Positions 1-7,945 of a stretch of DNA of 64,000 bases are shown one piece after another (within the stretch, counting starts at the first letter, position 1; each line of letters opens with the position of its first letter). The notes below the pieces were generated by a model. It did no database searches, was not told the origin of the DNA, and was given only the letters and a program-made list of their open reading frames with translations. The stretch is from assembly GCF_023806125.1 (NCBI RefSeq), contig NZ_JAMSKT010000004.1, positions 62,001 to 126,000 of the forward strand, written 5' to 3'. Made by a program: the position numbers and the translations under genes. The stretch is from Clostridium caldaquaticum. GTDB lineage: Bacteria; Bacillota; Clostridia; Clostridiales; Clostridiaceae.

Positions 1-270
1 CATAATTTTAGTATCGAATAAATCTCTATATGTCAAAGTATTATCTTCAATCAGCTTGTTTTCCCAGGCATAGTCTAAAAGGTTTTCTAAAATTTCAACT
101 GGACTATTTAAATTCTCATAAGTAATATCACCTTCATAAGGCTCATCAACCTTTAGTAAATCCATTAATTGATTGCGCATAAAAATTACATCCAGCTCTT
201 CAATAATCTTATGCTGCACTGCAAAATTAATAAGACGTTCAATTTCAAAAGCAGCGTTTATATTTTTCAT
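1..270 (-). CDS. galT: UDP-glucose--hexose-1-phosphate uridylyltransferase, class II, N-terminal part
   Basis: The first 90 codons of a gene that runs off the left edge. GalT exchanges uridylyl groups between UDP-glucose and galactose-1-phosphate in the Leloir pathway in the cytoplasm. The translation starts MKNINAAFEIERL and reaches RDLFDTKIM, a stretch I recognise from class II (Firmicute-type) GalT proteins; the catalytic part lies outside the window. The ATG at 268-270 has a GGAGGAG ribosome site immediately upstream. It lies 43 bp downstream of the LacI-family regulator on the same strand, and a copy of that regulator's likely operator sits in the gap. Identity rests on the N-terminus only. 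Confidence 0.8.
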   Translation of the reverse strand, partial: MKNINAAFEIERLINFAVQHKIIEELDVIFMRNQLMDLLKVDEPYEGDITYENLNSPVEILENLLDYAWENKLIEDNTLTYRDLFDTKIM

Positions 271-300
271 CAGCAACTCCTCCTTACATTAATATTTATA

Positions 301-316
301 TAGAAAGCCTTTTCTA
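301..316. promoter_or_regulatory. LacI/GalR-type operator, galT-proximal copy
   Basis: TAGAAAGCCTTTTCTA: perfect 6-bp inverted arms (TAGAAA/TTTCTA) around a 4-bp centre. It overlaps the stop codon of the regulator gene and lies just upstream of galT. The same arms recur at 1346-1361 before the regulator itself, so both are probably its binding sites (inference). Confidence 0.6.
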
Positions 317-1327
317 TATTTCTTCACAGCTTTCTCTTATTATTAATTTTGTTCCCAATATCACTTTTTTTCTGCTTTTAGTTTTATTTTCTATAATGTC
401 AATAAGTTCAAGAGCTGCTCTATGTCCTATTTCCTTCATATTTAAATCAACAGTTGTAAGCTTTGGATGAGCAAGCTTCGAAATCAATGTATTATCAAAC
501 CCAACAACAGATAAGTCTTCAGGAACTTTTATACCTAGTTTGCTGCAGGCATTAATAACACCCATAGCCATTAAATCGTTACAGGCAAATACTGCTGTAG
601 GACGTTCATCACTTAAAAAAAGCTCTCTTATTTCACTTTCCACTCTATCAACAACTTCAATACTGTTACCCTTTCCTACATTCAATATTTTCATGTAATC
701 TAGTTTTTCATTTTTTAAAGTTATTCTATATATCTTTTCTTTAATATCATAGGAAAAACTTTTGTGCCCTCTTATAAAAGCAATTTTTTTATGACCTAAT
801 TGAAGAAGGTACTCAAAAGCTTCTATAGTCCCAACCTCTTCATCATAACATACAAAACTGCACTTATTTCCACTTGGAGCACCGTTTACTACTATTAAAG
901 GAACAAGCTTTGAAAGCTTATCATAGCAGCCTTTTTCCAGGTTTTCTATGGTAGGGTCAATTACTATAATTCCATCAACCTGTCTGGCTTTCAGCTCCTC
1001 TACAAGTTTTGTTTCTTCCTTAGCATCTCCGCCAGTATTTCCAAGGGATATACTGTAACCCCTAGACTTTGTAATATCTTCTATAGCCTCTACTATTGTG
1101 GGGAAAAAGAGATTAGTTATACCTGGAACTATTACTCCTATTATAGATGTCTTTTTAGTTATGAGGCTTCTCGCCATAGCATTAGGTTTATACTCTAATT
1201 TTTCGATAGCTTTTTCTATTTTAATTCTTGTTTCTTTTTTAACTGGATAATTGTTATTTAAAACTCTGGATACTGTAGTGATTGAAACTCCTGCTTCTTT
1301 TGCAACATCATTTATAGTTACTGCCAT
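314..1327 (-). CDS. LacI-family transcriptional regulator (GalR-like)
   Basis: A 337-residue DNA-binding repressor. Residues 1-55 form the LacI helix-turn-helix (TINDVAKEAGVSITTVSRVL) and the hinge helix (KPNAMARSL); the rest is a periplasmic-binding-protein-like effector domain of usual length. The ATG at 1325-1327 follows an AAGGGTGAGG ribosome site. It precedes galT on the same strand, so the effector is probably galactose or a galactose metabolite, but the sequence does not show the ligand. Two palindromic sites (301-316, 1346-1361) flank the gene and suggest autoregulation and control of galT. Other sugars remain possible. Confidence 0.85.
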   Translation of the reverse strand: MAVTINDVAKEAGVSITTVSRVLNNNYPVKKETRIKIEKAIEKLEYKPNAMARSLITKKTSIIGVIVPGITNLFFPTIVEAIEDITKSRGYSISLGNTGGDAKEETKLVEELKARQVDGIIVIDPTIENLEKGCYDKLSKLVPLIVVNGAPSGNKCSFVCYDEEVGTIEAFEYLLQLGHKKIAFIRGHKSFSYDIKEKIYRITLKNEKLDYMKILNVGKGNSIEVVDRVESEIRELFLSDERPTAVFACNDLMAMGVINACSKLGIKVPEDLSVVGFDNTLISKLAHPKLTTVDLNMKEIGHRAALELIDIIENKTKSRKKVILGTKLIIRESCEEI

Positions 1328-1345
1328 ATCCTCACCCTTCTTAAA

Positions 1346-1361
1346 TAGAAATCCTTTTCTA
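1346..1361. promoter_or_regulatory. LacI/GalR-type operator, autoregulatory copy
   Basis: TAGAAATCCTTTTCTA, the same 6-bp arms as at 301-316, placed 19 bp upstream of the regulator's start codon, where repressor binding would block its own promoter or early transcription. Confidence 0.6.
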
Positions 1362-1464
1362 TAATTTCATTATATACAATCTCATTTATTATTGCAACAC
1401 TTAAATATAGGTGGAAACAAAATTACTTTAAACAACAGCTTTTGTTTCCACCTATAAGACAATT

Positions 1465-2175
1465 TTAATTCTTCACTGTTGTTTTCACAGCTTTACCTTT
1501 CTCATAATAACTATTATCATTTACAGTTTCAACTTTAAAGGTTCCTTTTTCATATATAATTTTAGATATACTTGAATTATCCACATGCCTTAAATCAAAA
1601 CTTTTATCTAAATAATTAATAATTATTCTAATTATTCCTCCATGGGTTACCACAAGCACATTGCCACCATTATCACTGGAATTTTCCAGACATATATTTC
1701 CCAAACCTTTCATAACTCTTTTTAATGCCGTATCATAATCTTCTGCCTCTTTTGTTTCATCTAAAGCAGCACAGGCATTAGTATATGCTTTTTGAAAATC
1801 ATATTTTTTCGCTGCTTCTTCAAAGGAGCTTACGTTAAGGAAATTTAAGATATCCTTAAGTTTCACGCTTTCAAGCTCTCCTTCATACTTTCCAAAACAT
1901 ACCTCTCTTAAACATTCAAGTTCTTTTAATTCTAAATTACCGCTTTCTCTGTTTTCATTTAGAATAATTTTTGCCGTCTTTATAGCTCTGCCTAAATCAC
2001 TGCTGTAGGCAGCTTTGAACTTAATATCGCTAAGTCCAAGTCCAACATTTACAGCAACCTCTATCCCCTCTTTAGTGAGAACTCCATCACACCATCCTTG
2101 GGTTCTTCCAGCTTTATTTAAAATAGTTTGTCCATGTCTCATTAAATACAAAACAACCTTACCCTTATTATTCAT
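1465..2175 (-). CDS. Histidine phosphatase family protein
   Basis: A 236-residue cytoplasmic phosphatase of the phosphoglycerate-mutase-like superfamily. The catalytic RHG motif is in YLMRHGQT (residues 10-17), a conserved acidic stretch is LREVCFGKYEGE, and the second histidine is in VVTHGG. The open frame extends upstream to 2262, but the ATG at 2173-2175 has AAAGGAGAAA before it and gives the normal family start, so I use it. Substrate unknown: such proteins include cofactor-dependent phosphoglycerate mutases, alpha-ribazole phosphatases and broad-specificity sugar phosphatases. It stands alone between two same-strand genes. Confidence 0.8.
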   Translation of the reverse strand: MNNKGKVVLYLMRHGQTILNKAGRTQGWCDGVLTKEGIEVAVNVGLGLSDIKFKAAYSSDLGRAIKTAKIILNENRESGNLELKELECLREVCFGKYEGELESVKLKDILNFLNVSSFEEAAKKYDFQKAYTNACAALDETKEAEDYDTALKRVMKGLGNICLENSSDNGGNVLVVTHGGIIRIIINYLDKSFDLRHVDNSSISKIIYEKGTFKVETVNDNSYYEKGKAVKTTVKN

Positions 2176-2311
2176 TTTTTCAGAATTTCTCCTTTTATTT
2201 ATAGTATATAAGAATATTATAACACTTCTTTTTTCAAAATCCATTACTGCATTATACACCATTTTTTTGTTAATTCTCTTCTTAAGCTGCGTTCCATTTT
2301 TTGAACCCTGT

Positions 2312-2359
2312 ACTTAAAAAACACTGTCAAAATTACATATACAGGTAATTTTGACAGTG
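2312..2359 (-). terminator. Intrinsic terminator after the AIM24 gene
   Basis: A perfect 15-bp stem (2322-2336 with 2345-2359) followed on the minus strand by a T-rich run at 2312-2321. It ends transcription of the gene at 2384-3220. Confidence 0.85.
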
Positions 2360-2383
2360 CCATAAATAAAATACCTCAATAAT

Positions 2384-3220
2384 TTAAACCTTCGTATTAG
2401 AACTTCCCCCAGGATTAGTCATGCCCATTAATCCTGCAAACCTTAGGCGGTTATATACCTGCTGTGTTGGAGCAATCCAAACCTCTCCTGTGCCTCTGAA
2501 TACATTTAAAAGACCTTCTCCGCTTGTTGCTGAGGATAATAATGATTTTGATGACTTTTCAACTGTAAATTCTATTCCTCTGCTTCTTAATAGTGCAAAG
2601 TTTCCGTCTACCTTTAAAGTTTCATTATTTAATGTATACTTAACAATTTCACTTTCTGGAACAGGTATTTCTAAAAGCACAATTCCTCTTCCTGAAAGCT
2701 TAGTCTGAAATAAACCTTCGTTTCCCATAATAGTTGCAGATATATTTTTTTGCATATAAGCTCCAACTTCTACAGAATCTTCACAGGCATAAAACAATCC
2801 ATCATCTACTACTATTTCTTCATTCTCTAAAAAAATTAAAGCATAATGGCCAAAGCTGGGCTCTAAAAATATTTCTCCAGTTCCTTTATATCTAGGCTTA
2901 AAGGCTGTTTCTCCAGTTACCTTGCTGGTTAATAGCTTCTTTCCAAGGCCTAAAATTCCTCCCATGTTATTATCCATCTCAATGTTTCCTTTTAAAAAGC
3001 TCAAAGCTCCTGCTTCAAGTTTTACACTTCCTCCTCTTAAAGTTACCTTAGCCTGCTTTAATTTTATATTTGCGTCCTTCATAAAAGAAAGCATTACAGC
3101 ACTTTCAACATCTTTACTTCCGTTTAAAGCTGGGTATTCTAATATTTCAAAGCTTACATTCTCCCCTTGCATCTCAGATATCTTTTTCAAATTGTTTTGA
3201 AAATTAATATTGGCTTTCAT
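2384..3220 (-). CDS. AIM24 / TIGR00266-type protein
   Basis: A 278-residue protein of the AIM24 (DUF124) family, built of repeated beta-rich segments. Recognisable stretches are FKPRYKGTGEIFLEPSFGHY, MQKNISATIMGNEGLFQTKLSG (about residues 155-175) and the C-terminal FRGTGEVWIAPT. Bacterial members are of unknown function; the yeast namesake acts in mitochondrial inner-membrane organisation. The frame opens with a GTG at 3229, but that overlaps the AGGAG ribosome site, so the ATG at 3218-3220 (spacing 8) is the likely start. Single-gene unit with its own terminator. Confidence 0.8.
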   Translation of the reverse strand: MKANINFQNNLKKISEMQGENVSFEILEYPALNGSKDVESAVMLSFMKDANIKLKQAKVTLRGGSVKLEAGALSFLKGNIEMDNNMGGILGLGKKLLTSKVTGETAFKPRYKGTGEIFLEPSFGHYALIFLENEEIVVDDGLFYACEDSVEVGAYMQKNISATIMGNEGLFQTKLSGRGIVLLEIPVPESEIVKYTLNNETLKVDGNFALLRSRGIEFTVEKSSKSLLSSATSGEGLLNVFRGTGEVWIAPTQQVYNRLRFAGLMGMTNPGGSSNTKV

Positions 3221-3311
3221 ATAACACACTCCTATTAATAAACTAATTTTATATTATCACATCTATATATTATTTTCCATATTTTCCAATAGTTTATTTT
3301 TTATACACAGT

Positions 3312-3992
3312 ATGAAGGTGCAATACCTTGAAGAAGTATTTGTGTTAGACTCATTTGCCACAGAAGTTACAAATGAGGTTAAGAAAAATAGATTTTCAAG
3401 TGGAAAAGTCTGCCCTCATTGTGAACATGATGAAGTATCCAGAAACGGAAAGTATAATGGAAAACAAAGATATATCTGCAAGTCCTGCCGAAAGACTTTT
3501 ACTGACTTTACACGTTCTCCAAAGCATAATAGCAAGAAAGATGTTAAGCAATGGATACAATATGCCAAGTGCATGATAAATGGCTATTCTATAAAAAGAT
3601 GTACAAAAGAAGTTAAGATAAATATACCTACATCATTCTATTGGAGACATAAAATATCAGACGCAATTAGAGCCTTTATGGGTATTGGTAGTGTTGGCGG
3701 TGTCGTAGAAGTTGACGAGGCTTTCATTAGGGAGTCTTTTAAAGGCAACCACAAAAAAAGCACAACCTTTGCTATACCACGAAAAGCCCATAAAAGAGGT
3801 GTTAAGGGTAGTTTCAGCAGTAAGACTGAAAAGAGAAAAAGAGGTATCTCAAAGGAACAGGTATGCGTTTTGTGTGCTATGAATAGAGCAGGAAACCTTA
3901 TTACTGAACTTATATGCAAAGGAAGTATGAAACATACTGATTTAGAAAGGCTCTTTGGTGGAAGGATTGAGAGAGAAGCAATTTATGTATAG
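3312..3992 (+). pseudogene. IS1595-family transposase, 3'-truncated remnant
   Basis: A 226-residue remnant. The N-terminal zinc ribbon is clear (CPHCEHD...CKSCRKTF, about residues 34-58), then the first DDE aspartate in VEVDEAF and the family stretch SFKGNHKKS. The frame stops at GGRIEREAIYV, just where intact relatives continue towards the second catalytic aspartate, so the second D and the final E/N are missing and it cannot be active. I found no convincing terminal inverted repeats in the flanks. It sits between two ordinary genes and disrupts neither. Confidence 0.75.
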
Positions 3993-4098
3993 CATATGCA
4001 AAATATATGCAATTCTACAGTTATATGATATATAATTATATAAAATGGAGTTGCATTTTATAGCAAACAAAAGATATTGTATTTAAGGGGGAATAAAA

Positions 4099-5100
4099 AT
4101 GAAATATATAGATAAATTAAGGATTGGTGACTCTATAGGTATTTTTTCACCATCTTCACCTATAACATATTCATGTCCTAAAAGATTTGAACGAGCAAAA
4201 AAATATTTGCAAGAAAAAGGGTTTAAGATTATAGAAGGAAATCTTACAGGAAAACATGATTTTTATAGGTCTGGAAGTATTAAAGAAAGGGCAGAAGAAC
4301 TAAATGAATTAATTAGAAATCCAAAAGTAAAGTGCATTATGTCTACAATTGGAGGAATGAACTCAAATTCCATTCTTCCATATATAGATTATGAAGCCTT
4401 TAAAAGAAATCCTAAAGTAATAATAGGATATTCTGATGTTACTGCAATTTTACTTGCTATATATGCACAAACTGGAATAAGTACATATTATGGACCTGCA
4501 TTAGTGGCTTCCTTCGGAGAGTTCCCACCTTTTGTTGACTATACATATAAGTATTTTAAGGAAGTTACTATGGATAATACAAAAATTCCTTATGTCTTTG
4601 GAACACCTAAATATTGGACAGACGAGTACATTAATTGGGAAACGCAAGATAGAAGTAAGGAAAAAAGGGAAAATAAGTGGATAACAGTTTATGATGGTGT
4701 TGTTAGGGGTAGAGTTATAGGCGGAAATTTGAATACAATTCAAGGAATATGGGGTAGTAAGTATATGCCCGAAATAAAAGATGGAGATATACTTTTTATA
4801 GAAGATTGTTTAAAGGATATTGCAACAATAGAAAGAAGTTTTTCTTTTTTGAAGGTAAATGGTGTCTTTGACAAGATTTCTGGAATAATCCTTGGAAAAC
4901 ATGAGTTGTTTGACGATTTAAAAACAGGTAGAAAACCATATGAAATACTATTAGAAGTGTTAGCAGATATAAAGTTACCATTCATTGCAGATTTTGACTG
5001 CTGTCATACCCATCCAATGTTGACCTTACCTATAGGATGTGAGATTGAACTAAATGCTACTGAAAAGAAAGTATCAATTATAGGAAATTGGTCTAAATAA
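4099..5100 (+). CDS. S66-family peptidase (LD-carboxypeptidase / MccF-like)
   Basis: A 333-residue serine peptidase. The nucleophile is S112 in GYSDVT, the acid is probably E235 in FIEDC, and the histidine is in the CHTHP stretch (H303 or H305), matching the Ser-Glu-His triad of family S66. Members either trim L,D-bonds of murein tetrapeptides (LdcA) or cleave microcin C-type peptidyl-nucleotides (MccF self-immunity). The length and the long middle loop (about 165-195, with several Trp) look more MccF-like to me; this is inference. RBS AAGGGGG precedes the ATG. No peptide-antibiotic genes are nearby, so its role is probably immunity or wall recycling. Confidence 0.8.
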   Translation: MKYIDKLRIGDSIGIFSPSSPITYSCPKRFERAKKYLQEKGFKIIEGNLTGKHDFYRSGSIKERAEELNELIRNPKVKCIMSTIGGMNSNSILPYIDYEAFKRNPKVIIGYSDVTAILLAIYAQTGISTYYGPALVASFGEFPPFVDYTYKYFKEVTMDNTKIPYVFGTPKYWTDEYINWETQDRSKEKRENKWITVYDGVVRGRVIGGNLNTIQGIWGSKYMPEIKDGDILFIEDCLKDIATIERSFSFLKVNGVFDKISGIILGKHELFDDLKTGRKPYEILLEVLADIKLPFIADFDCCHTHPMLTLPIGCEIELNATEKKVSIIGNWSK

Positions 5101-5134
5101 CAGTAGATTTCATAATTTCCTAAATTCATGAGAT

Positions 5135-5159
5135 AAGGGAACTTTTTGCAAGTTCCCTT
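5135..5159. terminator. Hairpin downstream of the S66 peptidase
   Basis: Arms AAGGGAACT (5135-5143) and AGTTCCCTT (5151-5159). The following T-run is weak, so termination is plausible rather than certain. Confidence 0.5.
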
Positions 5160-5206
5160 TAAATATGATATATTATCAACACTATTCTTTAACATAGCCA
5201 AATTCT

Positions 5207-5272
5207 AAAATATAATAAACAGTCCTGCTGCAGTTTATATAAATTCCATAGCAGGACTGTTTATTATATTTT
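5207..5272. terminator. Long bidirectional inverted repeat / terminator
   Basis: Perfect 23-bp arms (5207-5229 and 5250-5272) between convergent genes, A-rich on the left and T-rich on the right, so it can serve both strands. It touches the stop codon of the glycosyltransferase gene. Confidence 0.75.
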
Positions 5273-6291
5273 TACCTGAATACAAACTTTCTCTGAGACC
5301 AGAAACTAAATAAAAATATAGTTACTTCAGTAAAAATCTTGGCAAAGAATAAAGAAAAACCTATGATACTATAGTATATATCAATTACACTATAATTAGC
5401 CAGCATTATAAAGGCTGCAAGCAAAAAATATTTTGGAAAAGATTTTTTAACCGAGGCTCCTTTAAATTTTGAAAATACATATAGTCTGTTTAAAGTATAA
5501 TTAAATAAAGCACTGCAGACTCTTGCTCCTACTACTGCAAGAAAAAGATTTGAGGTAAAAAACTGTATAACGCTCAGCAGAGTAAAATCAAGCAAAGCTG
5601 ACAATATTGAGGACATACTGAATCTTAATATAGGCTTATACACTCTTAATGAGTCTTTTAATGGATGGAAGTGAGAAGACTTGTTCTTCTCAAGATATAC
5701 TGTATTTATATCTGCTTCATAAAATCCATAGCCTGCAGGAACAGCTTCAAGCAGCATATTCATCTCGTATTCAAAACGCTCCCCTGGAACTTCACAAAGC
5801 CACTTTAGCATATCTGTTGAAAAACCTCGCAGACCCGTTTGTGTATCATAAACTCTGCTGCCGCTTGCAAAGGAAAATACTGCCCTTGTTATGCTGTTTC
5901 CAAAACGACTTCTGAAAGGTACTTTGCCTATAAATCTTCGTGTTCCAAGAACAATACAATCTCTATGCTCTTTAATAGACTGTGCAATTTTTACTATATC
6001 TTTTGGAAGATGCTGCCCGTCACAATCAGCAGTTACAACACCTTCCGCCTCTTTATTTTCTCTTATATAGTTAAATCCGGTTTTTAAAGCTCTTCCTTTT
6101 CCTCTATTAGTCTCATGGGTAAGCACAGTGCAGCCATTTTGGGCTGCAAGCTCAAATATATTCTTAAAAGATATTCCGCTGCCGTCGTCAACTATAACAA
6201 TGTTATAATCACATACTTCCCTTAATTCATTTATAAGTTTAATCAGTTTATTATCCGGTTCATAAGCTGGTATCAGTATAGTCATAACCAT
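5272..6291 (-). CDS. Family 2 glycosyltransferase fused to a GtrA-like membrane domain
   Basis: A 339-residue two-domain protein. Residues 1-220 are a DPM1-like GT-A glycosyltransferase (ILIPAYEPD, IVDDGSG, NRGKGRALKTG and the metal-binding TADCDGQH). The C-terminal 115 residues hold about four membrane helices of the GtrA family, which are thought to move polyprenyl-phosphate sugars across the membrane. It probably makes and/or flips a polyprenyl-phosphate-linked sugar for wall polymers. The GTG at 6297 lies in the ribosome site, so I use the ATG at 6289-6291 behind GGAGG. It is third in an operon with VTC and DUF4956 genes. Confidence 0.85.
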   Translation of the reverse strand: MVMTILIPAYEPDNKLIKLINELREVCDYNIVIVDDGSGISFKNIFELAAQNGCTVLTHETNRGKGRALKTGFNYIRENKEAEGVVTADCDGQHLPKDIVKIAQSIKEHRDCIVLGTRRFIGKVPFRSRFGNSITRAVFSFASGSRVYDTQTGLRGFSTDMLKWLCEVPGERFEYEMNMLLEAVPAGYGFYEADINTVYLEKNKSSHFHPLKDSLRVYKPILRFSMSSILSALLDFTLLSVIQFFTSNLFLAVVGARVCSALFNYTLNRLYVFSKFKGASVKKSFPKYFLLAAFIMLANYSVIDIYYSIIGFSLFFAKIFTEVTIFLFSFWSQRKFVFR

Positions 6292-6329
6292 AAGCACCTC
6301 CTTCTATCTGCCCTTTTATATAAAATATA

Positions 6330-7028
6330 TTAGTATTCTGGCGAATCAGGTTTCATGGATAATGTAATATTTAAATTGCCATTTCTACACCTAAGTTCGT
6401 CTAAAAATTCCTTTTGACTTAATTTATTATCCATTGTTACTATATAAACTAACTGAAATAAACTTCCTAAATCAGTAGTTTTAACCTTTATAAGCTCATA
6501 ATCTGTTGTGAATTTTTCAAATACATCATCAAAGGCTCCCTCATAATCCAGATTTTCTGGGATTGTTATCTTAAGCAGTTTCTGTGAGGTTTTCTTTGCA
6601 CCAAAATTTAAAATACTAAGTGCGAACATAAGCAGGCAAAGAAAAACTGTAAATAAAACTGCATATCCGAAAAAGCCCACACCGCAGGCAAGACCTGCTG
6701 CCATTGTAAATAGTACATAAGAAATATCCTTAGGGTCTCCAGGAGCACTTCTGAATTTAATTATTGAAAATGTTCCGGCTAAACTGAAGGCCCTTGCAAC
6801 GTTGCTTCCTATTAAAAGCACAATTATAGCAATTACTGTTGGTATAATAATTAATGTAAGGGAAAAATTCTGTGAATATCCTCCCTTGCTGCTTGTTTTC
6901 ATATAAGTAAAGCTTATAATCCCGCCTAAAACAAAGGATACAACTATTGTCAATATAGCATTTGCTAAAGATATTGATGTACTAGTTGCTGCTGTGTTCC
7001 CAATTGAACTGAATATTGATTCAAACAT
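6330..7028 (-). CDS. DUF4956 integral membrane protein
   Basis: A 232-residue protein with about four membrane helices in residues 20-145 and a soluble C-terminal domain of about 80 residues. The stretch SLAGTFSIIKFRSAPGDPKDI after the second helix is characteristic of DUF4956. Function unknown; in many bacteria it is encoded next to VTC-type polyphosphate polymerases, as here. The start (ATG 7026-7028) has AGAAGGAGAG upstream and lies inside the 3' end of the VTC gene, a 64-bp overlap, so the two are translationally linked. Confidence 0.85.
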   Translation of the reverse strand: MFESIFSSIGNTAATSTSISLANAILTIVVSFVLGGIISFTYMKTSSKGGYSQNFSLTLIIIPTVIAIIVLLIGSNVARAFSLAGTFSIIKFRSAPGDPKDISYVLFTMAAGLACGVGFFGYAVLFTVFLCLLMFALSILNFGAKKTSQKLLKITIPENLDYEGAFDDVFEKFTTDYELIKVKTTDLGSLFQLVYIVTMDNKLSQKEFLDELRCRNGNLNITLSMKPDSPEY

Positions 7029-7765
7029 ATATTTCTCTCTCCTTCTAAAATCCTATTATTTCTTATCATTCTTTCATATTCTTTTCCATACTTAGAAAAG
7101 CTTGTTTTATATATTTTATATTCTGAAAGAAGCTTAGTGAGCCATAAGGGTATATTTTTTTCTGCCTTCACTTCCATAAGCCATTTACCCTCTGGAAGCA
7201 GGCTTTCCCCGTAATCACCGCTTTCAAGCCTTAAATCATATCTTCTTGATCTTATATTTGTATCAAAAGTTATTCTTAAATCCCGGCTTTCTATTCCAAA
7301 CATCGCTTTTCTATCATATGCCAGATAAAGTTTTGGTTCTAAATCATATATTTTAAGGATATATTCAATTTCATTCAGTACCTGTTTATTCATATACTTT
7401 TTCAGCTCTGGCTTCTGTCCCGTTCTTACAAAATCATAGGCCTCATTTAACCTTAACTTTGTTCTCCTTTTATTGACTACTCCGCAAACCTTTTTCTTAA
7501 TCTCTAAATATACTTTTTCATCTTCCCTGGGAACACCATAAGCTCTAAGCCTAAGCTTTTCTTTATACTCTGGCTTAGATAAAGAGTGTCTTATCAAATA
7601 ACTGTCAGGCGTATCATAATAAATATTGCTTATAGTATAAAATTCATGAGTTTTATTATATTCGTCAAGTTCCATATATTCTGATAGCTTATTTTGTATT
7701 TCTTTATATATATCTTCATCAATTAAGAACTTGCATTCATGTCTTTTGAAAACCTCAATTGCCAT
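6965..7765 (-). CDS. VTC-domain polyphosphate polymerase-like protein
   Basis: A 266-residue VTC (CYTH-like tunnel) domain protein. Charged strands typical of the tunnel fold are visible: RHECKFLID (7-15), YDTPD, KLRLRAYG, YLEIKKK, YDRKAMFG and the final MEVKAEK. Yeast Vtc4 uses this fold to make polyphosphate from ATP, and bacterial stand-alone domains are assumed to do similar chemistry. The last about 20 residues are read from DNA that also encodes the ribosome site and start of the next gene, so the natural C-terminus may have been extended by loss of an earlier stop. First gene of the VTC-DUF4956-GT2 operon. Confidence 0.85.
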   Translation of the reverse strand: MAIEVFKRHECKFLIDEDIYKEIQNKLSEYMELDEYNKTHEFYTISNIYYDTPDSYLIRHSLSKPEYKEKLRLRAYGVPREDEKVYLEIKKKVCGVVNKRRTKLRLNEAYDFVRTGQKPELKKYMNKQVLNEIEYILKIYDLEPKLYLAYDRKAMFGIESRDLRITFDTNIRSRRYDLRLESGDYGESLLPEGKWLMEVKAEKNIPLWLTKLLSEYKIYKTSFSKYGKEYERMIRNNRILEGERNICLNQYSVQLGTQQQLVHQYL

Positions 7766-7810
7766 AACCTCTACTCCCTTCGTTAATTTCGTTCGTTCTC
7801 TATGAGTCTA

Positions 7811-7915
7811 ATTCTACAGATTAAACCTTAAACAAACCTTAAATACTTAACACAGATTTAACAGTTCATAATCTATTTACATTTAAGGTTTATTAAAGGT
7901 TAGCTGTGATATAAT
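7811..7915. promoter_or_regulatory. Divergent promoter region with two pairs of phased direct repeats
   Basis: Between the VTC operon (minus) and the response-regulator gene (plus). AACCTT occurs at 7824-7829 and 7835-7840; its complement AAGGTT occurs at 7885-7890 and 7896-7901. Both pairs have an 11-bp period, typical of OmpR-family binding. A TATAAT (7910-7915) lies 8 bp beyond the right pair on the plus strand, and a TAGAAT (7811-7816, minus) lies 7 bp beyond the left pair. The mirror arrangement suggests the adjacent regulator activates both operons. Confidence 0.65.
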
Positions 7916-7945
7916 AAAACTAAAGAAAAATATGGAGGGGTACCC

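Noticed and set aside
2015-2317. 100-residue plus-strand open frame
   Set aside because: Antisense to the histidine phosphatase gene, no ribosome site, low-complexity composition.
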